Positions 37,805 to 44,192 of a stretch of DNA of 44,192 nt are shown here, piece by piece. Positions within the stretch are counted from its first letter, which is position 1. The number at the start of each line of letters is the position of its first letter. The stretch lies in the NCBI GenBank assembly GCA_011391215.1, contig JAABQX010000013.1:1-44192 (forward strand). The letters are read 5' to 3'. This DNA is from Rhodocyclaceae bacterium (GTDB taxonomy: Bacteria > Pseudomonadota > Gammaproteobacteria > Burkholderiales > Rhodocyclaceae). The position numbers and the translations under genes were made by a program. The notes below the pieces were generated by a model that was given only the letters and a program-made list of their open reading frames with translations, made no database searches and was not told the DNA's origin.

Positions 37805-38334
37805 TTTTGTACCTCGTAGCGATAGAGCTTGACGTCGGGCGACCAGAAGTCGGTGGTGAAGCCGGCCTTCTGCTTGAGATGGGTGAAGAACTGCCGTGGA
37901 TCGGGCAGGCTTTCCCAGACTTGTGGCAGGAAGGTGCCACGCCGGCCGTGGCATTCGAGGATCATGCCGTCGATGCCGGGCCGCATCTGGCGGATGGCGT
38001 CGGTTTCGTCGCTGAAACTGAATGGCACTGCCGGCGTTAGTAGTGAAACCTCGACGCGCGTGTGATCGAGTTCGTTGCGCGTGAGTGGATTGAAACGCGG
38101 GTCACGGAAGGCTGCAGCTTTGGCGTTGGCGCGAATGTCCTGGTCGAGTGGTCGCCAAGCTTCCAGAGACCCGATGCAGCCGCGTAATTGGCCGTGCTGC
38201 GTCAGCGTCACGAAGGTAGCGCCAGCTTGTGTCAGCGCCGCTTGATCGGGTTCGGGCTGCTCTGCCACGCCGAATTCCCTGGCAATGGCGTTGCGGGCGC
38301 GAATCAATAGAGCGTTACCAAGTTCATCAAGCAT
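37780..38334 (-). CDS. amrA: AmmeMemoRadiSam system protein A (AMMECR1 domain)
   Basis: 184 residues, one AMMECR1 domain: GATFVTLTQHGQLRGCIGSL, then DPRFNPLTRNELDHTRVEVS and FLPQVWESLPDPRQFFTHLK. The LRGCIG motif is invariant in the family and may be catalytic. ATG 38334 was chosen from the overlap with amrB (8 bases) and the family start; the open frame extends to 38418. Translationally coupled to both neighbours. Confidence 0.92.
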   Translation of the reverse strand: MLDELGNALLIRARNAIAREFGVAEQPEPDQAALTQAGATFVTLTQHGQLRGCIGSLEAWRPLDQDIRANAKAAAFRDPRFNPLTRNELDHTRVEVSLLTPAVPFSFSDETDAIRQMRPGIDGMILECHGRRGTFLPQVWESLPDPRQFFTHLKQKAGFTTDFWSPDVKLYRYEVQKWKEPEKS

Positions 38335-39142
38335 GGCCGGGCTCCATGAAGGCGAAACTGGCATAGCCGACGACGCGCGACTTGTCTCCGGCCGTATCGC
38401 CGGAATTGCGCAGATCAAGAAGGTGCGGTTTCAATCCGCGCCGTTTGGCCACTTCGAGGAGGCCGTTGATCGGCGTTGCCCCGCAGGCTTGTTCATGGTC
38501 CACTAGTAGGCGCAGGTGGGCGATATCTTCGGCGGTGTGCCGGTCGCGGTGCTGGGCGTCTGCGTAGTTGTGGTAGTGCGAAAGATCGGAACTGATGACG
38601 ATCAGCGTTTCCGGTCCGCCCCACAGAAGATCCAGTACTTCGGCGACTTCGTTGGGCGTGGCAGAGCCGACCGCAAGGGGAACGAGGCTGAAGTCGTCCA
38701 GAACCTGTTGCAGGAATGGCAGTTGCACTTCCAATGAATGTTCGGCGGTGTGCGCGCTATCGTGACGGATCACCTGCGGCATCTTGAGCGCGGCAGAAAT
38801 GACTTGCTGATCGAGCGGCACTGTACCGAGTGGTGTGGCGAAACTGAGCGCACTGGGGACTGCCAATCCGCGTACGGCAACACGATGGCAGGGGCCGAGC
38901 AGCACGACACGCCGGATTTTTGTGGCAAAGGGTTCGAGAAGTGCATAAGCACTTGCTGCGATCGGCCCGGAATAGATGTACCCGGCGTGCGGACAAATCA
39001 AAACCTTGGGTTGCCCAAAAGTCGGTGCTGGCGGGACGGCGGCAGCAAGCAGGCTATCGACTTCATCGGCCAGCGTGGCGCGATTGCCCGGGTAGAACAT
39101 ACCGGCAACGGCCGGGGGGCGGGTGGTGCGATGTGCGTCCAT
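38327..39142 (-). CDS. amrB: AmmeMemoRadiSam system protein B (Memo domain)
   Basis: 271 residues. The Memo fold is related to class III non-heme iron dioxygenases; metal-site motifs are CPHAGYIYSGPIAASAYA, LGPCHRVAVRGLA, HTAEHSLEVQLPFLQ and SSDLSHYHNYADA. Residues 34-42 (AAVPPAPTF), just before the conserved PKVLICPHAGY block, are a translated dispersed repeat inserted in a linker. AAGGAG is well placed before the ATG. First gene of the amrB-amrA-amrS operon. Confidence 0.93.
   Translation of the reverse strand: MDAHRTTRPPAVAGMFYPGNRATLADEVDSLLAAAVPPAPTFGQPKVLICPHAGYIYSGPIAASAYALLEPFATKIRRVVLLGPCHRVAVRGLAVPSALSFATPLGTVPLDQQVISAALKMPQVIRHDSAHTAEHSLEVQLPFLQQVLDDFSLVPLAVGSATPNEVAEVLDLLWGGPETLIVISSDLSHYHNYADAQHRDRHTAEDIAHLRLLVDHEQACGATPINGLLEVAKRRGLKPHLLDLRNSGDTAGDKSRVVGYASFAFMEPGHA
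39017..39041 (+). repeat. Dispersed repeat, copy 11, inside amrB
   Basis: One change from consensus (GGTGCT). Read in frame on the minus strand as AVPPAPTF. Confidence 0.9.
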
Positions 39143-39188
39143 GACAACGCTCCTTTTTACCCAAAGGGTAGAGACTCAGATAGCAAAT

Positions 39189-40448
39189 TCAAGCCAACAG
39201 GAAAATTCCCAAGATAAATCCTACGCCGATTGCCGCCAGGCCGGGCAAGACGCGGCGCGCCAGCGGCTTGCCGCCGATGGCAATGACTAGTCCCGACTTG
39301 AAGGCAAGATTCGACAGGCTTGCCAGACCGATTGCGATGACGGCCGGGTTGGCCACGAGGGTTTGCTGATTGAACAGGCGCAGGGTCGATAAGGTGATGG
39401 CATCGACATCGGTGAGGCCGGAGGCGAGGGCGACGAGATACAGACCCTGGCTGCCGGCAATATCCTGCAGCCAGGCGGAGAGCAGCAAAACTGCTCCGTA
39501 GAGCAGGCCGAAGGAAAAGGCGGTGCGGATTTCGGTCGGATTTTTTACCTCGGGCAGGGGTAAATCACCCGCAGCGGTGAGGGTGCGCCACTTTAAGACC
39601 GCGACGACCAGGCCAAATGCCAGTCCGATGCCGAGCACGCCGGCGAGCGGCGCAAACAAAGTCGGCGCCAGCACGACGGCGACGATGCCGAGACGCAGGG
39701 TGACGACGAGATTGGCGATGAGAATGACTAGGGTTGCGGTGGCGGTCAGGTTGGGATCATCCCGGGCATTGCGCGCGAACACCAGCGTGGTGGCCGTGGA
39801 AGAGACCAGTCCGCCAAAGAATCCCAGCAGCGGCGCGCCGTGCCGGTTGCCGACGATGCGCAGGGCGGCGTAACCCGCCAGAGAAAGGCCGGAGATTAGT
39901 ACCACCATCCACCAGACCTGATGCGGGTTGAGCGCATGGTACGGGCCGTAGTCCTGGTTGGGCAGGATCGGCAACACCACCATCGACAGCACGCCGAATT
40001 GCAGGATGGAAATCAGATCCTTGTGCGTCAGGCTACGCGTCACGAGTTGGAGTTGCCCCTTGAAATAGAGCAACACGGTGGTCGTGATGGCGAGCATGAC
40101 CGCCAGCGTGGCTTGGCCGTACCAGACCAGCGCGCCCAGCCCGAAACAAACCATCAATGCAACCACCGAGGTAGTGCCCGGATCGCCATCATCTTGCGGG
40201 TCGCTGGCGAGCGCCACGATCATCATCGTTGCAGTCATCAGCAAACCCGCCGCGAGAATCCATCCGCTCCCCGATTTTTCGCCCAACAGCGCAGAGAGGC
40301 AACCTAACAACGCCGTCAGCGCAAAAGTTCGCAACCCGGCTTTGGCATCGGATTTGCGTTCCCTTTCCAAGCCGATCAGCAAGCCGATCCCGATACTAAC
40401 GGCAAACGCCTGAATATTCGGATAAGCGGCAGGTTCAAAGGTAATCAC
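39189..40448 (-). CDS. MgtC/SapB family membrane protein with DUF4010
   Basis: About 419 residues with about 11 to 13 membrane helices. The N-terminal MgtC-like region has IGIGLLIGLERERK and LRTFALTALLGCLSALL; the C-terminal DUF4010 part has LLGFFGGLVSSTATTLVFAR and ASGLTDVDAITLS. Its transport or regulatory role is unknown. GTG 40448 follows TATAAT on the minus strand (40455-40460) closely; the alternative ATG 40472 would share its bases with the ispD start codon. The gene is 46 bases from amrB on the same strand and may be co-transcribed. Confidence 0.88.
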   Translation of the reverse strand: MITFEPAAYPNIQAFAVSIGIGLLIGLERERKSDAKAGLRTFALTALLGCLSALLGEKSGSGWILAAGLLMTATMMIVALASDPQDDGDPGTTSVVALMVCFGLGALVWYGQATLAVMLAITTTVLLYFKGQLQLVTRSLTHKDLISILQFGVLSMVVLPILPNQDYGPYHALNPHQVWWMVVLISGLSLAGYAALRIVGNRHGAPLLGFFGGLVSSTATTLVFARNARDDPNLTATATLVILIANLVVTLRLGIVAVVLAPTLFAPLAGVLGIGLAFGLVVAVLKWRTLTAAGDLPLPEVKNPTEIRTAFSFGLLYGAVLLLSAWLQDIAGSQGLYLVALASGLTDVDAITLSTLRLFNQQTLVANPAVIAIGLASLSNLAFKSGLVIAIGGKPLARRVLPGLAAIGVGFILGIFLLA

Positions 40449-40470
40449 AAGCTCATTATAGAATCCGCCC

Positions 40471-41169
40471 ATGACTTATTTTGCACTTGTACCTGCGGGT
40501 GGCGGTGGTGCGCGCATGGGGGGCGACTGCCCCAAGCAATACCTGCCGATCGCCAGCCAGCCGCTGATCCGCCATACCCTTGGTGTGCTGGCTGCCGTGC
40601 CCGTGATCGAACGTGTTTTTGTCGTGTTGGCAGCGGATGACGCTCACTGGGATGGCTTCGATTGGCGTGACCTCGAGCCACGGCTGACGATATTGCGTTG
40701 CGGCGGGCCGACGCGGGCAGAGAGCGTCACGCGGGGCCTGCGCGCGATGCGCGAGCAGGTTGGGGCAGATGACTGGATTCTGGTGCACGATGCTGCCCGT
40801 GCCTGCCTGACGCGTGTCCATGTCGAAAAGCTCATCGCCGAGGTCGGCAATGATCCGGTTGGTGGCTTACTCGCCGTGCCGGTGGCGGATACGTTGAAAC
40901 GTGCGCAGGAGCTTTCATCTGACGGTGTGCGCGTTGCCGCCACCGTGCCACGCGAAGGCCTTTGGCAGGCGCAGACACCGCAGATGTTCCGCTATGGCCT
41001 GTTGGCCGAGGCGCTCGAATATGCGCAGACCGTCACTGATGAGGCCAGTGCCATCGAGGCGCTCGGCCTGCGTCCGCGACTGGTCGCGGCGGATGCGACT
41101 AATCTCAAGGTAACCTATCCGCTCGACCTGCAATTGGCCGAATGGATTTTGCAGAATAGGAATAGCTGA
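40471..41169 (+). CDS. ispD: 2-C-methyl-D-erythritol 4-phosphate cytidylyltransferase
   Basis: 232 residues. It forms CDP-methylerythritol in the non-mevalonate isoprenoid pathway. Motifs are [20 protein letters not shown] (CTP-binding glycine loop), [22 protein letters not shown] and [11 protein letters not shown], with [11 protein letters not shown] near the end. Directly followed by ispF after one base. Confidence 0.95.
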   Translation: MTYFALVPAGGGGARMGGDCPKQYLPIASQPLIRHTLGVLAAVPVIERVFVVLAADDAHWDGFDWRDLEPRLTILRCGGPTRAESVTRGLRAMREQVGADDWILVHDAARACLTRVHVEKLIAEVGNDPVGGLLAVPVADTLKRAQELSSDGVRVAATVPREGLWQAQTPQMFRYGLLAEALEYAQTVTDEASAIEALGLRPRLVAADATNLKVTYPLDLQLAEWILQNRNS

Positions 41170-41170
41170 C

Positions 41171-41650
41171 ATGGATATCCGGGTGGGGCATGGCTATGAC
41201 GTGCATGCGTTGGTGACGGGGCGTCCGCTGATTCTCGGTGGCGTGACGATTCCTTATGAGCGGGGTCTGGCCGGCCATTCGGATGCCGATGTGCTGCTGC
41301 ATGCCATCACCGATGCGATTTTGGGGGCCGCTGCACTGGGGGATATTGGCCGCATGTTTCCCGATAGTGACGACAGCTGGAAAGGTGCTGATAGCCGCGT
41401 TTTGCTGCGTGGCGCGGTGGCGGCAGTGCACGCAGCCGGCTGGCGGGTGGGCAACATCGATTGCACGGTGATCGCCCAAACACCACGCGTTGCGCCGCAT
41501 GTAGCGGCAATGTGCGTGAACATTGCAGCTGACCTGGAAATCGCAACGGACTGCGTCAACGTCAAGGGCAAGACTACGGAACGGCTGGGTTTTGAAGGGC
41601 GCAGCGAGGGCATCGCCGCCGAGGCTGTCGCGCTCCTGATTCGTGCCTGA
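41171..41650 (+). CDS. ispF: 2-C-methyl-D-erythritol 2,4-cyclodiphosphate synthase
   Basis: 159 residues, standard length. The zinc site and active-site loops are visible: [57 protein letters not shown] and [20 protein letters not shown]. It follows ispD, as in most betaproteobacteria. The stop overlaps the following thpR start region. Confidence 0.97.
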   Translation: MDIRVGHGYDVHALVTGRPLILGGVTIPYERGLAGHSDADVLLHAITDAILGAAALGDIGRMFPDSDDSWKGADSRVLLRGAVAAVHAAGWRVGNIDCTVIAQTPRVAPHVAAMCVNIAADLEIATDCVNVKGKTTERLGFEGRSEGIAAEAVALLIRA

Positions 41651-42188
41651 ACCGGCAAGAGCGACGCGACGGGTATTTTTTGCCATTTGGCCCGATGCGG
41701 CGGCACTGGATGCTTTGGAGTTTGCCGCATCGTCCGGCGTTGCGCGCTGCGGCGGCCGACGCATGCGTCGCGACAGCCTGCATGTGACGCTGCAGTTTAT
41801 CGGTGCGGTTTCCCCTGATCAGCTTGCCAGCCTGCATGATGCCGCCGCCACGGTGTGTGCTGCGCCCTTCGAGATGGTGCTCGATCGCTTGGGCTGGTGG
41901 CCCCACAACCACATTCTCTGGGCGGGTTGTCAAGAGATGCCGTCCCGCCAGCGCCGACTTGTGGATACGCTATCGCAGGTGCTGCTGACGGCAGGTTTTC
42001 AGCCTGATTCACGGCAGCAGGTTCCGCATGTGACCCTGGTTCGCCAAGCCCGCTGCGACGGATTGCCGACGCTGCAGGTGCCTATCCGCTGGCGGGTTGG
42101 CGAGTTCTCCCTTGTCGAGTCATTTTTGCAACCCTCCGGTGCTCGTTACCGGGAACTGGCGTGTTGGCCGCTGCAGGAATACGCATAG
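41643..42188 (+). CDS. thpR: RNA 2',3'-cyclic phosphodiesterase (2H family)
   Basis: 181 residues. The two HxT motifs of the 2H phosphoesterase fold are HVTLQF (HVT) and HVTLVR, with [11 protein letters not shown] in the typical N-terminus after GTG 41643. It hydrolyses 2',3'-cyclic phosphates on RNA ends. Residues about 100-106 (PSRQRRL) are a translated dispersed repeat that takes the place of a similar-length helix start in homologues. The start overlaps the ispF stop. Confidence 0.88.
   Translation: MPEPARATRRVFFAIWPDAAALDALEFAASSGVARCGGRRMRRDSLHVTLQFIGAVSPDQLASLHDAAATVCAAPFEMVLDRLGWWPHNHILWAGCQEMPSRQRRLVDTLSQVLLTAGFQPDSRQQVPHVTLVRQARCDGLPTLQVPIRWRVGEFSLVESFLQPSGARYRELACWPLQEYA
41939..41960 (-). 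repeat. Dispersed repeat, copy 12, inside thpR
   Basis: Nearly consensus on the minus strand (A run shortened). Read on the plus strand in frame as PSRQRRL. Confidence 0.85.
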
Positions 42189-42197
42189 AATCGCCAG

Positions 42198-42704
42198 ATG
42201 CAAAACAAGCCCACGCCCCTGATGAAAATTTTCGGCCCCAGAAAACTCACAGCGCGCCTCGCTCAACTGGCTCAGATTTCCTTGTTCAGCCAGCTTTCCC
42301 CGGCGGAACTCGACATCATCGAAGGGCTACTCCATCAGCGCGAATATCTGGCAGATGAAGTCGTTTTCGATGAAGGAGAGGAAGGACAGGCGATTTACAT
42401 TGTCCAGCAGGGGGAGGTGGAGTTGCGTCGACAGGGTGAAGGTGAGGGTGGGCTGATCGGTACGCTAGTGCCGGGCCAGTTTTTTGGTGACCTTGCCCTG
42501 CTGGACAACCTGCCACGAGCGGCCCAGGCGCGAGCCACGCAAACAACCCGATTGGCGGCCTTGTTTCGTCAGGATTTTCTCGGCCTGATGGATACACATG
42601 CCCGCATCGCCAGCAAGATCGCCTTGCAACTCGCGCGGGAAATGGGCCGGCGCATCCGTCAAATGCAGGGTGGTGAGTCGCAATTATGGCGTCAGCACCT
42701 TTAG
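42198..42704 (+). CDS. Cyclic nucleotide-binding domain protein
   Basis: 168 residues. A Crp/PKA-type cNMP domain at about 30-140: ISLFSQLSPAELDIIEGLL, VVFDEGEEGQAIYIVQQGEV and GQFFGDLALLDNLPRAAQAR, with the phosphate-binding cassette GDLALLDNLPRAA close to the canonical RxA pattern. No DNA-binding domain follows, so it is a stand-alone sensor or regulator. The stop overlaps the next gene by 19 bases. Confidence 0.85.
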   Translation: MQNKPTPLMKIFGPRKLTARLAQLAQISLFSQLSPAELDIIEGLLHQREYLADEVVFDEGEEGQAIYIVQQGEVELRRQGEGEGGLIGTLVPGQFFGDLALLDNLPRAAQARATQTTRLAALFRQDFLGLMDTHARIASKIALQLAREMGRRIRQMQGGESQLWRQHL

Positions 42705-43825
42705 CTTTCCCCGACTCCCGGCAGCAGTCCGGCCCCCTGGTCTGGGCCGGGATCATCGGCGCTACCTGCCTGCTGCTGGCGGCCTTGCAAAAACTGTTGT
42801 GGTTGACGGTACCTTTTCTGCTGGCGCTGATCCTTTACTACATGTTGCAACCCGTCATGGTGGGGCTGATCTATCGCGGCATGCGTCGGGAAACTGCCGC
42901 CGGCACGGCGATGGCCGGTTTCCTGGGTACTTCATTATTGATCGGAATGCTTTCGCTGCCGCACTTCGGCGCACGATTGCTCGACTGGCAGGCGACGTTG
43001 ATGCGTTATTTGCATGGCGGCAACACGCTGCTTGACCGGAGCTTGCGGGTGCTTGAAGCCAATTGGGGCATGTTTGCCGATGCGCACGTGGCCGATGCAA
43101 CCGCTGCGCGATTGGAAGAGGTTTCCGGATCGATGACCGGGCATATCGAGCCTTTGATGTTGGCGACAGCGGCTTGGGCGCCGGCGCTGTTGCTCACCCC
43201 CTTTCTTGCATTTTTCTTCCTGCGTGACGGCCGGGTGTTCCTGCGCTTTCTGGCGCGGGCAGTACCGAATGCCTTTTTCGAGCGCACGCTCAATCTGCTC
43301 GCCGAGGTGGATCGAACCGCTCGTGCCTATTTTCAGGGCTTGCTCTGGCTGACCTTGTTTGACACGGTCACCCTCGGCATGGGCCTCTGGTTGCTGGGCT
43401 TTCCTGGAGCCTGGTTGCTTGGTCTGATTTGTGCCGTGCTGGCCTGGTTGCCTTATATCGGTTCCATCCTGGGCGGCTTGCTGGTGGTTCTGGTCGCGGC
43501 GACGGACTTTCCGCAGGCCCCCGAGATGGCGTGGTGGGCCGTAGGCCTCTTCGTGCTGGCCCGCATGCTCGATGACTTCGTGTATATGCCGCTGACCATC
43601 GGCAAGAGCCTGCGCATGCATCCGCTGCTGACGGTAGTGATGATCTTCGTAGGGGGCGCTGTGGCGGGTGTTCCCGGATTGATGCTGGTTCTTCCGGTGC
43701 TGGGTATTGTGATGGTGGTCGGCCAGACCTTCGGTCAGTTGCAGACTGATCCACGCCTGTTGGCGCGCCACCGCCATGCGCGCCGTCTGAGGCGCCAACT
43801 CGCCGAGATTGATTTGCTACGTTGA
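42686..43825 (+). CDS. AI-2E family transporter
   Basis: 379 residues with about eight membrane helices in the family arrangement: VWAGIIGATCLLLAALQKLL, LTVPFLLALILYYMLQPV, GLWLLGFPGAWLLGLICAVL, LPYIGSILGGLLVVLVAATD and MLDDFVYMPLTIGKSLRMHP. Family members were linked to autoinducer-2 export or to Na+/H+ exchange; the substrate here is unknown. It overlaps the cNMP-binding gene, so the two may be functionally coupled. Confidence 0.9.
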   Translation: MASAPLAFPDSRQQSGPLVWAGIIGATCLLLAALQKLLWLTVPFLLALILYYMLQPVMVGLIYRGMRRETAAGTAMAGFLGTSLLIGMLSLPHFGARLLDWQATLMRYLHGGNTLLDRSLRVLEANWGMFADAHVADATAARLEEVSGSMTGHIEPLMLATAAWAPALLLTPFLAFFFLRDGRVFLRFLARAVPNAFFERTLNLLAEVDRTARAYFQGLLWLTLFDTVTLGMGLWLLGFPGAWLLGLICAVLAWLPYIGSILGGLLVVLVAATDFPQAPEMAWWAVGLFVLARMLDDFVYMPLTIGKSLRMHPLLTVVMIFVGGAVAGVPGLMLVLPVLGIVMVVGQTFGQLQTDPRLLARHRHARRLRRQLAEIDLLR

Positions 43826-43890
43826 TTTGCTGCGCTGAGGCAGACGATTTCACCTGTTTTCTCCTGCCGAAATTTCTTTTTGTAAAGTTC

Positions 43891-43918
43891 TTGACGGTAG
43901 GGAAATGCTCCGTATAAT
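43891..43918 (+). promoter_or_regulatory. rRNA operon promoter
   Basis: TTGACG (43891-43896) and TATAAT (43913-43918) with a 16-base spacer, an A/T-rich upstream stretch (AAATTTCTTTTTG) and a GC-rich discriminator (GCGCCCC), as in growth-rate and stringently controlled rrn promoters. Confidence 0.85.
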
Positions 43919-44177
43919 GCGCCCCTCTCGTTGCTGAGGCAGCGACTGATCTTTAACAAACTAACAGCCGATAGGTGTAGGTGCTTGCTGAGTTGGAGCG
44001 AGCGACACGTGGTGGTAGCGAAATCGAAGCTACTGCTGCAGGGACTGAGAAGTTCTTGGTTGAAAGACTGTGCGCGAGCTTGTAGCTTAAAAAATTGAAG
44101 CAAAGCACTTACACGGAAACAAACAGTAAGGTTAAGAAATTGACCTTGTTGATTCTGAGTAAGTGAGCGAAGAGATT
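43919..44177 (+). other. 16S rRNA leader region
   Basis: No gene in this 259-base stretch. It holds an antitermination boxA-like element, TGATCTTTAACAA (43948-43960), and sequence likely forming the RNase III processing stem before 16S. It is the only non-coding span above 300 bases when counted from 43826. Confidence 0.75.
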
Positions 44178-44192
44178 AAACTGAAGAGTTTG
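44178..44192 (+). rRNA. 16S ribosomal RNA, first bases only
   Basis: AAACTGAAGAGTTTG matches the beginning of bacterial 16S rRNA (before GATCCTGGCTCAG). The gene continues outside the window. Only 15 bases are present, so no taxonomic reading is possible. Confidence 0.85.

Noticed and set aside
39654-39682. AAAGTCGGCGCCAGCACGAC in the MgtC/DUF4010 gene, similar to the repeat
   Set aside because: Four or more mismatches in the core, and the encoded AVVLAPTLFAPLAG reads as an ordinary membrane helix. Kept as a possible decayed copy only.

Overview
The window reads as a chromosomal segment of a betaproteobacterium. Rhodocyclales (Rhodocyclaceae, Candidatus Accumulibacter or Dechloromonas type) is my best guess. 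The grounds are a GC-rich Gram-negative core genome with Kdo/lipid A genes (lpxK, kdsB, lpxH), the adk / PPi-phosphofructokinase / H+-pyrophosphatase cluster, a TusE/DsrC protein, CobD/CbiB and YaeQ family genes, and an rrn leader running into a 16S gene that starts AAACTGAAGAG. The rank is inferred from gene content only. Nearly all of it is coding, with many overlapping start/stop pairs. I see no phage, insertion sequence, tRNA or CRISPR array.

Layout. 1-5.7 kb: 3' end of a Cas6/Cmx6-like gene, a TusE/DsrC protein, an unknown protein, a TauD-type dioxygenase, an HDOD protein, an MBL-fold hydrolase and, convergent, a J-domain protein. 5.8-8.8 kb: exbB-exbD-lpxK-trm112-kdsB operon. 8.9-13 kb: adk, pfp, hppA (adenylate and pyrophosphate energy metabolism). 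13-15 kb: murJ, divergent from rpsT. 15.2-18.6 kb: argD-argF-argG. 18.6-24.7 kb: DUF2788, ppnP, yajQ, a glutamine amidotransferase, a retropepsin-like protease, two Nudix hydrolases, a CobD/CbiB-like membrane protein and a thiolase. 24.8-26.7 kb: a soluble GAF histidine kinase with its NarL-type regulator. 26.8-29 kb: a DEAD-box helicase and a DUF3096 miniprotein. 29-34.2 kb (minus strand): lipoprotein, yaeQ, lpxH, two cyclophilins, an L,D-transpeptidase and a TPR protein. 34.3-36.7 kb: cysS and a lytic transglycosylase. 36.7-40.5 kb (minus strand): the amrS-amrA-amrB (AmmeMemoRadiSam) operon and an MgtC/DUF4010 membrane protein. 40.5-43.8 kb: ispD-ispF-thpR, a cyclic-nucleotide-binding protein and an AI-2E family transporter. 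43.9-44.19 kb: an rRNA operon promoter, leader and the first bases of 16S.

Two signals stand out beyond the ordinary genes. (1) A 24-25 bp sequence, starting AAAAGTCGGCGC and ending GGCGGGACGGCG, occurs about 12 times plus one degenerate copy, on both strands. Some copies lie between genes, often touching a stop codon; others lie in frame inside genes. It has no stop codon in any of the six frames and is translated here in five of them, as KVGAGGTA, AVPPAPTF, RRPASADF, PSRQRRL and a diverged SRHRKDG. It behaves like a small mobile, protein-compatible repeat. (2) The lytic transglycosylase at 35.8 kb has four exact copies of an octanucleotide (TCTTTGCC) in its signal-peptide region. With four copies, the well-placed Shine-Dalgarno/GTG start is out of frame with the enzyme; five (or two) copies would fuse it in frame to a full signal peptide. 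This looks like a phase-variation switch in the off state, or a repeat-length sequencing error.
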